This document shows, piece by piece, positions 14,316 to 25,900 of a stretch of DNA of 64,000 nt. The stretch is taken from positions 15,735,100 through 15,799,099 of the forward strand of contig NC_084816.1 of NCBI RefSeq assembly GCF_963583255.1. The letters are read 5' to 3'. This DNA comes from Pyrus communis (lineage: Eukaryota; Streptophyta; Magnoliopsida; Rosales; Rosaceae). Both the position numbers and the translations under genes were made by a program. The first letter of the stretch is position 1. Every line of letters begins with the position of its first letter. The notes under the pieces were generated by a model that did not search any database, was not told the DNA's origin, and saw only the letters and a list, made by a program, of their open reading frames with translations.

Positions 14316-14536
14316 AACAGGCTTATACCGGCAGTTTTTGTACACTCTGCTTCGCGATTTTCAAGCTGTTCCAAAAGTTCTCTCTTTTATACACATGGAG
14401 AGGGGTGGGCTTGTTAACAGCTTCTTTTCTTACCAGTATGCTCATCGCGCATATTTTCATCGAATACACAAAGTTGCCGAAACAAAAGGGAGTTAAGACC
14501 ACTCCATCACGAAAAGGTCAAGCTAAAGGGGAGTAG
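8872..14536 (+). CDS. LPAT2-type lysophosphatidic acid acyltransferase, diverged tandem copy 2
   Basis: Complete 378-residue reading. Exons are 8872-8952, 9049-9171, 9287-9326, 11036-11109, 11241-11300, 11539-11616, 11856-12014, 12127-12252, 13108-13200, 14124-14210 and 14321-14536. The nine internal exons (123, 40, 74, 60, 78, 159, 126, 93 and 87 bp) match copy 1 exactly in length, so this is a tandem duplicate. The start MEVRAVLFS opens a hydrophobic N-terminus that aligns with the family start. The catalytic elements are kept: NHX4D as NHICDAD, and FAEGTRM, plus RSFVPAIYD and PIPRN. Sequence around them has moved away from the LPAT2 norm (NHKSDIDWL in copy 1 versus NHICDADIL here; GWSMWFSDY versus GWTAWFLEF). 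The tail is short, lysine-rich and unlike copy 1. All frames and splice sites are intact, so it is probably functional, perhaps with changed substrate choice or expression (inference). Intron 3 is swollen by transposons. Confidence 0.9.
9369..9412. repeat. Poly-C / poly-A tract in LPAT copy 2 intron 3
   Basis: A run of about 31 C followed by about 13 A directly abuts the inverted-repeat element. Long pure C runs are rare in plant DNA and are hard to sequence, so the length is uncertain. Confidence 0.85.
9421..10945. mobile_element. Long inverted-repeat (foldback/MITE-like) element, split by a hAT insertion
   Basis: Left arm 9421-9581 (starting GGGGGATGA, ending ATGTATCC) is the reverse complement of right arm about 10,791-10,945 at roughly 80% by eye, including the shared blocks TGCAAATAA, CAATTTCTTAAG and GGAGTTCGTTTAG. 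Without the inner hAT insertion the element would be about 370 bp with arms of about 155 bp and a short AT-rich loop. It lies wholly in intron 3. Long arms without coding suggest a Mutator-like or foldback MITE; no clear target duplication was found because the left edge meets the poly-C/A tract. Confidence 0.75.
9581..10723. mobile_element. Non-autonomous hAT-type element with 8-bp target duplication
   Basis: Left end CAGTGGTGAAAC and right end reading CAGTGGCAAAGC on the other strand form imperfect terminal inverted repeats. They are flanked by the perfect 8-bp direct repeat AATGTATC at 9573-9580 and 10724-10731. The CAGTGGC end and the 8-bp duplication are diagnostic of hAT elements. The 1,143-bp body has only short frames and no transposase signature, so the copy is non-autonomous. 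It interrupts the left-arm/loop junction of the inverted-repeat element, so it inserted later. Confidence 0.88.
12709..12928. mobile_element. MITE in LPAT copy 2 intron 8
   Basis: Left end CTCGTTTGGAAGTGCTTTT and right end, reverse-complemented, GCTCGTTTGAAAGTACTTTT form inverted repeats of about 25 bp around a 220-bp AT-rich body. The right flank is TTA, as expected for a PIF/Harbinger-like MITE; the left flank is too diverged to confirm a duplication. Confidence 0.6.
14020..14044. repeat. (TA)n microsatellite, LPAT copy 2 intron 9
   Basis: Pure TA run of about 12 units. Confidence 0.9.
14279..14312. repeat. (CT)n microsatellite at the intron 10 acceptor
   Basis: Pure CT run of about 17 units directly before TTGTAACAG. 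It serves as the polypyrimidine tract of the last LPAT copy 2 intron, so length variation here could affect splicing (inference). Confidence 0.88.
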
Positions 14537-14737
14537 TACCGTGCTGCAGCTTTTGCCAAATTGATGCAGACATAGAGTTGAAATTTTTAATGATTTTTAT
14601 TGTGAGAAATGATCAATTTACATTGTGACCCGAGTAATTCAATAAATGGGGTATGTTTCAGATGTGGGTCTTGTGAGTCTCTCTCTTGGTAGTCTAATAT
14701 ATTCTGAAGCTTATAAAACTTTTGACAATATACTTAT

Positions 14738-14977
14738 TGTTGCAGTCCTAATTATTGTAGTAATGCAATTGTGTAATCCTTATGGGATTTTGTCACATTT
14801 TTTAGATAGTATTCTATATAAGTTGTAATACCTAAAGGCAGGAATTTACCTTCCCTACTACTATAAATAAGGCATAATGGAGTGAGAAAACACACCTCAG
14901 AATTCACTCCATTCTCTCTATGCTTGCCGCACACTTCTCTCAATCTCTCTATAATTCTTCAGTCAAAAGACCCTACA
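14738..14977 (+). mobile_element. Copia-type LTR fragment with primer-binding-like site
   Basis: A 240-bp stretch from TGTTGCAGTCC to CCCTACA has LTR features: TG..CA ends, a TATA-like CTATAAATAAGG near 14,861, and a CT-rich downstream part. It is followed by ATACGTTATCAAGATGC, which resembles the primer-binding region of small Copia LTR elements (usual form CGTTATCAGCACG). No second LTR or pol is seen before 15,497, so only the 5' end of an element remains. Confidence 0.5.
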
Positions 14978-15491
14978 ATACGTTATCAAGATGCTTTTGA
15001 TGATGCGATAAAGAGAGTTTGTTCATCTTTCATGAAAGTATTACGTTCTAATCATTATAGTTTTGATTAGCTTTTTATTTATTGGATTAATATACTTTTA
15101 TTGATTCAATTTATTTTTTTCGTGTTGAATGTGATACAATGCATTGGATAGCCAATCAATCTGTCTTAACCTGGAGCACGACAAATCACTCGATTCGTAG
15201 GACTCATTTCCCCAGAAGATAAAGAACACGTCACAAAATGAATCCATATTTGATTGCTATCTCAATAGTTTCTATCTCATGAGATTAATTCGGTTACGCC
15301 CAAGACTTGAAGTTCTTGGTCCAGTATATTGGTTTGGATGAGACATGGAATTGGAATGAGATTATCATCAATGTTGTGGGGCCCTTTAGAAATTCGGGAT
15401 CCTATGCCACTGCACCCGTTGCACACCCCCAACACCCCCTCATGGTGCAGAACAGGAAATCTTGTTGGTATTTTACTCCTCAATGGATGCT
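14978..15491. other. Spacer
   Basis: No gene identified. The first part may be retroelement leader. Opposite-strand frames of about 70 residues at 15,277-15,525 overlap each other and match nothing I recognise. Confidence 0.4.
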
Positions 15492-15496
15492 GAATG

Positions 15497-16751
15497 TGAC
15501 ACGCCCCGATCTCGATATTCCCTGAATATCAGGATAGGCACGTGATGGCCGACACCCGAGGGTGACGAAAGCCATTTATTGATTGCAAATGTTGAAAACA
15601 AAGGATAGATAAAACTTATAAATATAAAAGAATAATGATTATGCATTTAAGAAACGTGTTCAGAGCATACAACAAACTAGAACACTCAAAGAAATAATAT
15701 AAAATTGAATGAAACAAAGGATGGATCATACACTGAGAGGAGTCGAAGATGCCAATGCGGAAGTGCTTGGATGCTGGGATTGTATGCCTCAATTCTAAGT
15801 CCTGAAGGGGGCGCAAAACAAACATGAGTGGATCAAGTTGATATATATATATATATATATATATAATAAAACAGTTATCAACGTTTTAACCCCCAGGTTT
15901 TATAAAAACACATATATATCATGATAAACATAGGTTTTCCGCATGTCGTGCAATGTCTCAAATCATAACTTGTACATATAATAATCACTAGTGAATGTTC
16001 GATAACCCCTAGGCCCCATGCCGGCTTCCCGTCTTTGAGCAGACTGTCAAAGGAAAATACACTCCAAGCCCCATGCCGGCTCCGCATCCCTGTGCTAATA
16101 GCCAGAGAAAACACACTCTAGGCCTTATGCCAACACCAAACCATCGCCCGGGACGGACCGGAATTTATCCCTACGTCCCGTAGTGGAATAAGGACCACTA
16201 GATAAGTACAAAACCATTGAACATATATATATTGAAAAGCAACTTCAGAGTATAAAGTCATCCATCATCTATACTATAAAGAGGTGTTATAAACATGTTC
16301 TAAATATCATATCGTTATCCATCAGATATTCTATAAGAACACGGGTTATAGGAAAAATAGTAATAATTCAAACTAGCCTCAATAAGCATGTTATCTCAAA
16401 GCGTTTAATAGAACATAATTATTCAATCATGCTTTTCCATGTATGCAATTTTACTATTAAAACATGCATTTTTAGAAGGGGTCCACTTACAGTACTTAGC
16501 CGCCGAAGAGCCACGCAACTAGCGAAAGCGGAAACGCCATAAATAATTGCCCCTAAGCACATAAAGGGTATATTTAGTCAAACTCTACTCAAATGGTTGA
16601 ATTTGGGAAAACGGACTTCAAAAACGAATCCAGGACGTCGAAATTAGCCTAGGAGGGGTCCCGGACAAAAACCTAAAAAGTCAACTGTCAAAGTCAACAT
16701 TGAAACATCATTTAATGTTTTGTTTCGTAAATCCCGTGACAGGTTGTTACA
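15497..16751 (+). mobile_element. Solo LTR, TGACACGCCCCGA family
   Basis: Starts TGACACGCCCCGA and ends GGTTGTTACA (TG...CA). It is flanked by the perfect 5-bp target duplication GAATG at 15492-15496 and 16752-16756. There is no internal region or partner LTR, so this is a solo LTR left by LTR-LTR recombination. Three relatives occur in the window (39,919-42,444; 49,825-52,040 reverse; 52,926-55,098 reverse), all sharing CGGGTGTCGGC or CGTAAATCCCG blocks. A (TA)n tract lies at 15,841-15,865. The 1.2-kb length and 5-bp duplication fit a Gypsy-like element (inference). Confidence 0.85.
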
Positions 16752-16756
16752 GAATG

Positions 16757-17439
16757 AAACATCATTTAATGTTTTGTTGGTCCCGTTACGTTGTCCTTGT
16801 GGATGAGGCTGTTTAGGGAGTTGAGTTTGAGTTTGTGCAACCCCGGAATCTTGTAATGCATTATTTTTGTTAGAAGCCTAATTTTTTTGGAGGCAGGAAG
16901 GGGGAATGATGTTGAGAAGATGCACTGTCTTGAAGATATTTGGGTTGTTTGGATGAAGATAGTAATAGGAAATTTTTAGGTGCACTCAGATCGTTGGAAA
17001 TACATACCTTATTTTTGGATATTCTTATGGACTTCATTTTAATCATGTTTTAAGGTTCTGTATCAGTTTGTTCTTTTGTTTTGTTTTCATTGGTGTCTTC
17101 TGCTTTCTCGTTCTTGAGTTGGGAACTCAGGCGTGGTTTAGGGATTGCCTTGTCCCCTGCGTTGTAGTTTCATTTCACTTGAATGAGAATCTCGATTTCT
17201 TATATAAGAAAGAAGAGTATTATTGAGCTACGGACCTGATTGTTGTGAATAAATGTCAGAATGGTTAATTATTTTTTGTGCTGCATATCATCTCTTATGC
17301 ATTCTTCAATGCTGTGTTCTTCCAGATTTTGTTGTCCATCTTCTTGTACAGTCGCCTTAATGTAAGCGATGCGCACTTTGGGTTCATACGTTGTATTAAA
17401 ATCTTAATTAGAATTTCTATTTCCTTTGTGGCAAAAAAG
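16757..17439. other. Spacer upstream of the XDH pseudogene
   Basis: I searched here for the missing first XDH exon (start codon, and the residues ending in LLEYLR) and found nothing like it. The stretch around 17,040-17,220 resembles transcribed or retroelement 3' sequence but has no recognisable coding. Confidence 0.45.
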
Positions 17440-20400
17440 ATGTAGGTTTGACGGGGACAAAGCTTGGATGTGGTGCTTGCACTGTTATGGTTTCTCATTA
17501 CAACAAAGAACTGAAGAAAAGTTTGTGAGTCTATCGTGCTCTTGAATATAAATGCACACGCGTAAATTTGTATCAAACTGAAATTATTTTGTTTTTCCGT
17601 GTAAAATTTTTTATGCAGCCACAATGCTGTCAATGCATGCTTGGCTCCTTTGTACTCTGTAGAAGGGATGCACGTAATTACAGTGGAAGGACTAGGGAGC
17701 CACAAAAAGGGCTTGCACCCAATTCAAGTAATATATGCTGCCTTTTTTTTCCCTTCCTTGTATCCGTCATTACTTAATATTACCATGGTAGCTGGTAGGA
17801 TCACTTGTTTGGGTAGAGAAAGGCTTTCTCTGTGTACCAATGATCTGCAACGTGAAATCAAGGGGCGCCTTGAGGAGCACGTACCCAAGGTTTTCCTCTA
17901 TTTAGTTAAATTGCGAAGAGGATTAAGCATCTCGGCACCTGATTTGTTGTGTACAGAGTCAAAAGTTGTAAAGTTGGAGTCTCATACACTTAGGAAAATT
18001 TGATAGAACTGAAAAAAAAAACCCTAGAAACCACCTCAACGTTAGAGGTATCAATACCACTGCATCGACTGATGCGGGCGCGGTTTCTATAAAGGTATTG
18101 AATAAAAGAAGAAAGTTAAAACCAATGTCAGACCCTATGGATAATTACGACTAATGCAACTCCAATTGAGCTCAATTAGTTGTTATGGAAGAAGTGCAGT
18201 TCTCGGAAGAGGTTTTAGGACAGATAAGTTGATTGGCCATTTCATGCACCAGAATTTTTCTGATTTAATCACTCTTTCTTGGGCGAAACAGAGGATATCA
18301 CAATCGGAGAAATACCATATGTTTTATCCGACAACTTGTATTATACTGAATTGCTTTTTTGAGATTTGGGAGGGTCCTGAATGGGGGAGTCCGGAGTATG
18401 GAATCTCCTTTAATGGAATGTTTAGTCATATTATGTGCTTCTTAAGTTCGTAACCTGCCTTATTGAGATGCTAACCTATGCCTATTTTCTTTCATGTTAA
18501 CTAGGAATCGTTGGCACGATCTCATGGTTCACAATGTGGATTTTGCACCCCCGGTTTTATTATGTCCATGTACGACTTGTTAAGGTCAAGTCAGAAACCC
18601 CCTAGTGAGGGGGAGATTGAAGAAAGTCTAGCAGGAAATTTGGGTAGATGCACAGGTTACAGACCAATTGTTGATGCTTTTCGTGTCTTTGCCAAAACGA
18701 ATGATACACCATACATTAATACATCTTCACTAAGCTCTGAAGGAGGTGAGTTTGTTTGCCCTTCGACTGGAAAGCCCTGTTCAAGTGGATTGAAAAGTGA
18801 AAGTTCATGCACCACTCATGAAAGTGGTACTCATGATGAGAGGAAGCACATACACAGACAAGGAGTTTATTTTTCCTCCTGAGCTATTATTGAGAAAATT
18901 GACTTATTTAAGTTTGACTGGTTTTAGTGGATTAAAGTGGTTCCGACCCTTGAGGTTTAAACAAGTGCTAGAATTGAAGGAAAATATCCAGATGCAAAAT
19001 TATTGGTAGGCAATACCGAGGTGGGAATTGAAACGAGGTTGAAGAAACTTCAATATCGGGTTTTGATTTCCGTTACGCATGTACCTGAACTCAGTAAATT
19101 GACTGTGAAGGATGATGGCATAGAGATAGGTTCAGCAGTAAGACTTTCTGAACTACTTAAAGTTTTAAGAATGGTCATAAAAGAATGCACAGCTCATGAA
19201 ACTTCTGCTTGTAAGGCCTTTATTGAACAATTAAAATGGTTTGCTGGGGTGTAAATAAGAAATGTTGCGTGTGTTGGTGGAAATATCTGTACAGCCAGTC
19301 CAATATCAGACTTGAACCCTCTTTGGATGGCCTCTAGAGCGAAATTTCAGATCATTGATTCCAAAGGGAATATTAGAGCGATGCTGGCAGAAAACTTTTT
19401 CCTGGGTTACCGAAAGGTGGATCTGGCAAGTGGTGAAATTTTACTCTCTGTATTTTTACCTTGGACTAGGTCTTTCGAGTATGTGAAAGAGTATAAGCAA
19501 GCTCACAGAAGGGACGATGATATTGCAATTGTGAATGCTGGGATTTGTGTTCATCTTGAGGACAGAGGTGGCTGGGTTGTGTCTGATGCATCCATTGTTT
19601 ATGGTGGAGTTGCTCCAGTCTCTCTTGCTGCAACAAGAACGAAAGATTTTCTCATTGGAAAGAGTTGGAACCAGGAGATGTTGCAGGGTGCCTTGAAAGT
19701 CCTGCAAAAAGATGTATTGCTCAAGGATGACGCTCATGGTGGGATGGTGGAGTTTCGTAAATCTTTGAGCGTTAGCTTTTTCTTCAAATTTTTTCTTTTG
19801 GTTTCTCATCAAATGGAAGGGAAACAATGCATTAAAGAGAGTGTACCGTTATCTCATCTTTCTGCTGTACAATCATTTCACCGGCCACCTGTTATAGGAT
19901 CTCAAGACTATGAAGTTATAAAACGTGGGACAGCTGTTGGGTCTCCCGAGGTTCATTTATCAGCAAGACTTCAGGCATATTCTTGGATATATTGGCAAAC
20001 TTTTTTTATTTTACTGATATACCGATTGTTCAAATTTATAATGTTTGGAGCCTATACTACCAAAATTTGTAATGACCATTTGAGAGCTGGACGGCATAAT
20101 TATTTTATGTATTGCTATTGTGATATTAAATGGCGTGAAGGTCCTTTTCATTTGGAAATCGGTATAATTTTTTGTACAGTACATGAATTTTTGTTTGTAG
20201 AGAGTAGCAGTATGGTGTTTGTATTGATATGATAATTTCTACCAGGTTACAGGAGAGGCAGAATATGCCGATGACACACCATTGTCTCCTAATGGTTTAC
20301 ACGCTGCTTTAATACTCAGCAGAGAGCCTCATGCTCGTATACTTTCAATCGATGATTCTGGAGCAAAGTTATCATCTGGGTTTGCAGGCTTATATTTAGC

Positions 20401-20995
20401 AAAGGACGGTCCAGCTGATAATAACATTGGACCAATTATTGAAGACGAGGAACTATTTGCTTCGGAATTTGTCAGTCAGGTATGATGGTTAAAAGATTAA
20501 TCTCTCTCTCTACATGAATTGAAAGCTGTGTGGGATTTTTTCTTGCGTGGTACATTTGGTGCTATGTTATCCTGTTATCCTCTTTTATGACTTATCTATG
20601 GTGTTTTTCAACATTTTATGCAGGTTATAGGAGTGGTAGTTGCTGATACACATGAAAATGCAAAATTAGCAGCAAGGAAGGTTCATGTTGAGTATGAAGA
20701 GCTCCCAGCCATCGTATCAATACAGGATGTCATCGAAGCCAAAAGTTTCCATCCTGATACGGAGAGGTGTTCAAGGAAAGGGGATGTGGACCTCTGCTTT
20801 CAATCAAGTCAATGTGACAACGTCATAGAGGGGGAAGTTCGAGTAGGCGGACAGGAGCACCTCTATTTGGAGCCAAATAGCAGTGTGGTATGGACAATGG
20901 ATGGTGGCAATGAAGTTCATATGGTCTCATCCACTCAGGTATGTTAGAAACCTTGAAAGAATTGCTTCTTCAATCAGTTAAGATATGGCAGGAGT

Positions 20996-21616
20996 TAGGG
21001 CTGGGTTCGGTTCTAATCGGTTCGGTTTTTTCTCAAAACCGAAACCGAACTGAAATTTCGGTTCGGTTCAATTTTTTTTCGGTTTTTTTTTGTTCGGTTT
21101 TTTTTTGGTTCGGATTTTTTCGGTTCGGTTTCGTTTTTTTTTTTTTTTTTTTTTCTCCCTCCAAAATTATTTATAAAAAAAAAGGAAATATGAAAGTTCA
21201 CATTCATATTAAGAGGCCAGGCGGAATGAAAAATAAGGAGGAGGAGGGTTAGGGTTATAGTTAAGGGTTTTGTTAAAAAGATTAAAAAATTAAAAATAAT
21301 CTCACAAATCCTGGAGGCATGAGGGTTCAAACCCATGCCTCCATGCTTGTAAAGTTTCACTGAAACCAACTTGGCAACAGATTCTGTTTTGTTATGATTG
21401 TATGACTAAACTATTTATAAATATTCAAAAAAATTATATATATATATATATATCGGTTCGGTTCGGTTCGGTTCGGTTTCCGAGCCTCAAAAACCGAAAC
21501 CGAACTGGTCAGATTCGGTTCGGTTTGGTTTGACAATTTCGGTTCGGTTTTTTTCGGCCTCAGTCCGGTTCGGTTTTCGGTTTTTTTCGGTTTTCGGTTT
21601 TTTGAACCCACCCCTA
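20996..21616. mobile_element. hAT-like MITE with CGGTTCGGTT subterminal arrays, in an XDH intron
   Basis: Ends TAGGGCTGGGTTC and, on the other strand, TAGGGGTGGGTTC. They are flanked by an 8-bp duplication with one mismatch: GCAGGAGT at 20988-20995 and GTAGGAGT at 21617-21624. Both subterminal regions are packed with CGGTTCGGTT words (left about 21,005-21,130 with T-rich gaps; right about 21,452-21,600), which give spurious open frames on both strands. There is no transposase. The interior has a poly-T tract and a (TA)n run near 21,435. Confidence 0.75.
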
Positions 21617-21624
21617 GTAGGAGT

Positions 21625-22938
21625 GCCAGTCTTAAGTTGTACCGTTTTCCTTTTTTGATAACTTTTTGTTTCTTAAGAAAACTCTCCCGTTTTACTCAAG
21701 GGCGCTTAAAAAATCACTTGATCTTCATAGTTGCAAAGCATTGATTTATAAGCCTCGTCTTCCATTGAATACTACAGAGCATCAAGTGAGTGGATTAATT
21801 GAGTCAGCTCCATGCTGGACATCCTCTTCCTTTTGTGATAGCAACTGCCCCGACCTATGTAATTTGCATAACCATGGGTTATCCCTCACCCTTACGTGTG
21901 TCCCATAACATGAAGCCCTGCCTGTAGGACTCTTCCTTCATTCTAATAAACTATGGTACCTGATGGGGCCTTGTTCAGAAGCCAGCCATTAAGAGGTACC
22001 ACTTGGGGAAGTATTTTCTTTTGAGCAGCCTATGTAGTGGGAGTCTGGGGTTTTGTGACGCTCTGTCTAGGCTGGGCAATTAATACATAATTAAAGCAGG
22101 ATAGCTCCCTGAAACCCAGCTCCTATCTGCTGTCACCTTACCCTCGCGTCTCTAGTTGGCCCATGCAACTTTTTCTTGGTAAACTTGAACCCCCACCAAT
22201 ATGGAGCCATCACCTTGCCTATATCTTCACCCAGCCCAATCTTGAAACTCTACATTTTCACCCTAGCATTGATGGAGTCATCTGAAAAAAGACATACAAT
22301 ACAGTTCATCTACTTCTAGACATTTAAGAACCATTCCTCCCTTTCATCACATGTAGAAGCTCATGGACTATCGTCAAATCATCTGCTATTTCCAAACTGG
22401 CACACATGTGCATTGAGGTTAACCTACCACCAATACACCTTTCAACCTATTGGTCAATACCTTGAAGATGACTTGATTTGTCACATTGCAGAGACTATTG
22501 CTGAAATTGCATCATGTTCATCGGGGCTAAGACTGATGCTAGTGTGATTCAGCTTTTAGTTGCCTACCCTGGTGGAAGAGCCTTGCACTTAGCCACCTTA
22601 ACCACCTCCCAACTCTTGAAAGATTTACTTAACATTTCTATTGGCCACTTGCTTTGGTAGGGTTTGAACAGCACCATACTTGGCTTTCCAATCGCTTCGC
22701 GCATAACATCTCTCTCCCTCTCCCTCTCCCCTTCCCTGTGTCTTCATGTTACTATTGTGCATAAGTACTGGTTGTATGCATTGCAAGTATTTATGTGATA
22801 ATTGGAAACAAAGATTCAAGAACCAGTGTCAATCAAATGCCTATGATCTTTATTATTGTACTTAGTTTTAAATGCAATGTAACATGAAATTATCAATGAT
22901 TTTCAAATGCGATGTAACATGAAATTATCAATGTGCAG
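21625..22938. other. Long XDH intron segment
   Basis: About 1.3 kb between the hAT-like insertion and the next XDH exon. No coding or repeat termini recognised. It may be a further insertion, since plant XDH introns are usually short. The 14-base phrase ATGTAACATGAAAT occurs twice just before the acceptor (about 22,875 and 22,912). Confidence 0.35.
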
Positions 22939-25900
22939 GCCCCTCAGAAGCACCAGAAATACGTTGTTCATGTTCTTGGTCTTCCAATGTTGAAAGTTGT
23001 TTGTAAAACTAAGCGCATTGGTGGTGGTTTTGGTGGCAAGGAGACCAGGTCAGCTGTCGTTGCTGCTGCAGCCGCTGTTCCATCATATCTGTTAAATCAT
23101 CCAGTTAAAATTACATTAGACCATGATACAGACATGATGATAACTGGCCAACGTCATAGCTTTCTTGGAAAGTACAAGGTTTACTTCTGTTACTATAATT
23201 GTATGACCAAATTTATGTCCTGCTCATAGGTTCTACAATCTGATGTTAGCAACACGTCTTTTTGTTTTTACACATTGTGCTATTGTCGTTTAGTTAGATT
23301 TCGGTTTTTTCTTTGTTAAGTTACATCCCATGTAGTAGAAATAAAAACTATTGATGTCATATATACTTTTACACATGTTGGATTTACAAATGAGGGCAAG
23401 GTGGTGGCACTGGATCTTGAAATCTACAATAATGCTGGAAACTCACTAGATTTGTCTCTTCCCACACTTGAACGTGCTACGTTTCAGTCAGATAACGTCT
23501 ATGAGATTCCAAATGTGAGGATTGTGGGAAGGTTTTGCTTCACTAACATTACAAGTAACACTGCTTTTCGTGGATTTGGTGGTCCTCAAGGTATGATTAT
23601 TGCGGAAAATTGGATTCAGAGGATTGCTGCTGAACTCACAAAAAAGCCCAGAGGAGATAAAAGTATGTAAAGAAATTTTATTATGTTGTAGTCCTTATGT
23701 TGCATTTGAACCTTCAGTTCATAAGTGCCTCGTTCCTTTTAGTTTGAGCTTGTTGTATACATTTGTTTCAGGAAATTAATTTTCAAGGTGAAGGATCAAT
23801 ATTGCATTATGGTCAACAACTTAAACACTGCACATTGGGTCCTGTGTGGAATCAACTGAAGTTATCCTGCGACTTTTCGAAGGCTCGCTACGAAGTTGAC
23901 CTATTTAATATTCAAAATCGGTGGCGGAAGCGTGGTATTGCCATGGTTAACAAAATTTGGCATAGCCTTTACATCAAAGTTTATGAACCAGGTAATTTTT
24001 CATAAAACGTGGTTCCAGATTTAAGTGATTTTTCTTGCTATAAACTGTTAGAAAAATAGAGGTTTGACAAAAGGATTTTTTACCATCTTTTGTCTATAAT
24101 TGATTTTCATTTTTATAATGCTATGCAATCATGCTATTGAATTTCTGATTAGGTATTGTTAAATGACTCTTAGGCAGGTGCTCTCGTTCATGTCTACACA
24201 GATGGAACTGTTTTAGTCACACATGGAGGTGTTGAGATGGGGCAGGGTTTACACACTAAAGTTGCTCAGGTCGCTGATTCTGCCTTCAATATCTCTCTCA
24301 GTTCTGTCTTTATTTCAGAGACAAGTACCGACAAGGTAATTGACAGTGTTTTAATTCCTTATGGGGGAACTTTGGCTCGGTGGTTAGACTTTGCACCTTG
24401 TTTATTCATCCAAGCTAAAGATAATGTAATAGATGTATCAATGTATCAGTTTATTATATATATCATATGGGATAGAAACCTTGTGCACACTTTAAATCTC
24501 TTATTGTCGCCTAACGGGCAAGGGGTTGTTCCTATTTCTGTTGTTTTAAGGTTCTTTACGAAACCTGTGATTGTCCTTCTTAAGGGATTCTTAAGCTTTT
24601 AGAATTAGACCATTCAATTCAAAACCAATTGCAACAGACGGAGAGGCCCAGGACCAATAGATTAATATGTAGTAAGGCTCAGAACTTCGTATGTAGGATT
24701 CTACATTCTCCACAAGTTTATTGCATTGTTATATTAGGGAAGTTGCTGGAGTGTTATTTCTGCAGTTACTGGTGAAATGCGTTTGATAAAAGCAAATTTT
24801 ACGAGAATGCGTCTACAAATTAGAGCCTGTAATTCTCTGTGGCACTTAGGATAGCTTTTGAAATATAATTTTAACAAATTATCAGGTGTGATTAACTGAT
24901 TTAGACTCCCATTCTTTATCTGTTGTTTTATTATTTCTAGATGCCAACAAAGCTGATGATTCCATGCTCGTATTTTGTTGGATTAATAAACTAGGTTCCT
25001 AATGCATCGGCAACAGCAGCTTCTGCGAGTTCTGACATGTATGGAGCTGCAGTTCTGGACGCATGTGAGAAAATTAAGGCACATATGAACCTATTGCTTC
25101 ACAGCAAAATTTCAGTTCTTTTGCCGAGCTTCTCTTCCTGTCATAGTTTCTAATTACTGTGCTATAATTTGGCTATCGTGTCTTTCATAGAAGTTCATTG
25201 CCTTCTTTCTCTCAAGGAGTAAATGACTAGCATCTAGGATGCTTTGGCAGTTACTCACCAGGAGCGTTCCAAAACAAAGAAGTTAATCATAATTCCAACG
25301 GAAACAAGAGGAGAAAAACATTGTGAATGGTTTTGAAGTAAATCGATAAAACTGATAGGCCATTAATTATATACTCCAAAATAAACTGAAAATGACGGTC
25401 AGAAAGATTTAAATGTTCCAAGATACAGTTTCTGTTGCATGGGCTTATTAATTGGTAATACCTTAGGATGATCTATAGTATTTAATCAGTCACAAACTTC
25501 TTGGAACATATAACTCCCCTGAACCCTAAACCCTAAACCATACGTGGACCCTTTTGTGCTAGCATTTTGCACCGAGAATTTCTAATGGTATGAAACTTCT
25601 GTTAGCTTCATGTTTCATATTTATTGTCTGCTGGCAAGTGCATGCTATGTGGAACGGATAGATCTTTCTGCTCATGGGTTTTACATTACACCGGACATTG
25701 ACTTTGATTGGACAACTGGTAAAGGGAACCCATTCAGCTACTTCACCTATGGGGCTGCTTTTGCTGAGGTTGAAATTGATACATTGACTGGAGATTTTCA
25801 CACTAGGTCCGCTAACATATTCTTGGATCTTGGTTACTTTCTCAACCCCGCAATTGATGTCGGGCAGGAGTTTTTCGTTCCTCCATTTTTCTTATTAGTA

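Noticed and set aside
8872..14536. LPAT copy 2 as another pseudogene, given its divergence and transposon-filled introns.
   Set aside because: All eleven exons join in frame with GT-AG sites, exon lengths match copy 1, and the catalytic motifs remain.
19312..20232. A 306-residue open frame that looks like an intact gene.
   Set aside because: It is the end of the large XDH exon running past a GT-to-GC donor into intron sequence; the ending after ARLQ has no homology to the family.
21329..21339. GGTTCAAACCC as a tRNA or SINE B box.
   Set aside because: It sits in a short palindrome within the hAT-like MITE, with no A box or tRNA fold at proper spacing.
21000..21611. Low-complexity open frames on both strands rich in Phe or Asn/Arg/Thr/Glu/Pro.
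   Set aside because: They translate the CGGTTCGGTT arrays of a hAT-like MITE.
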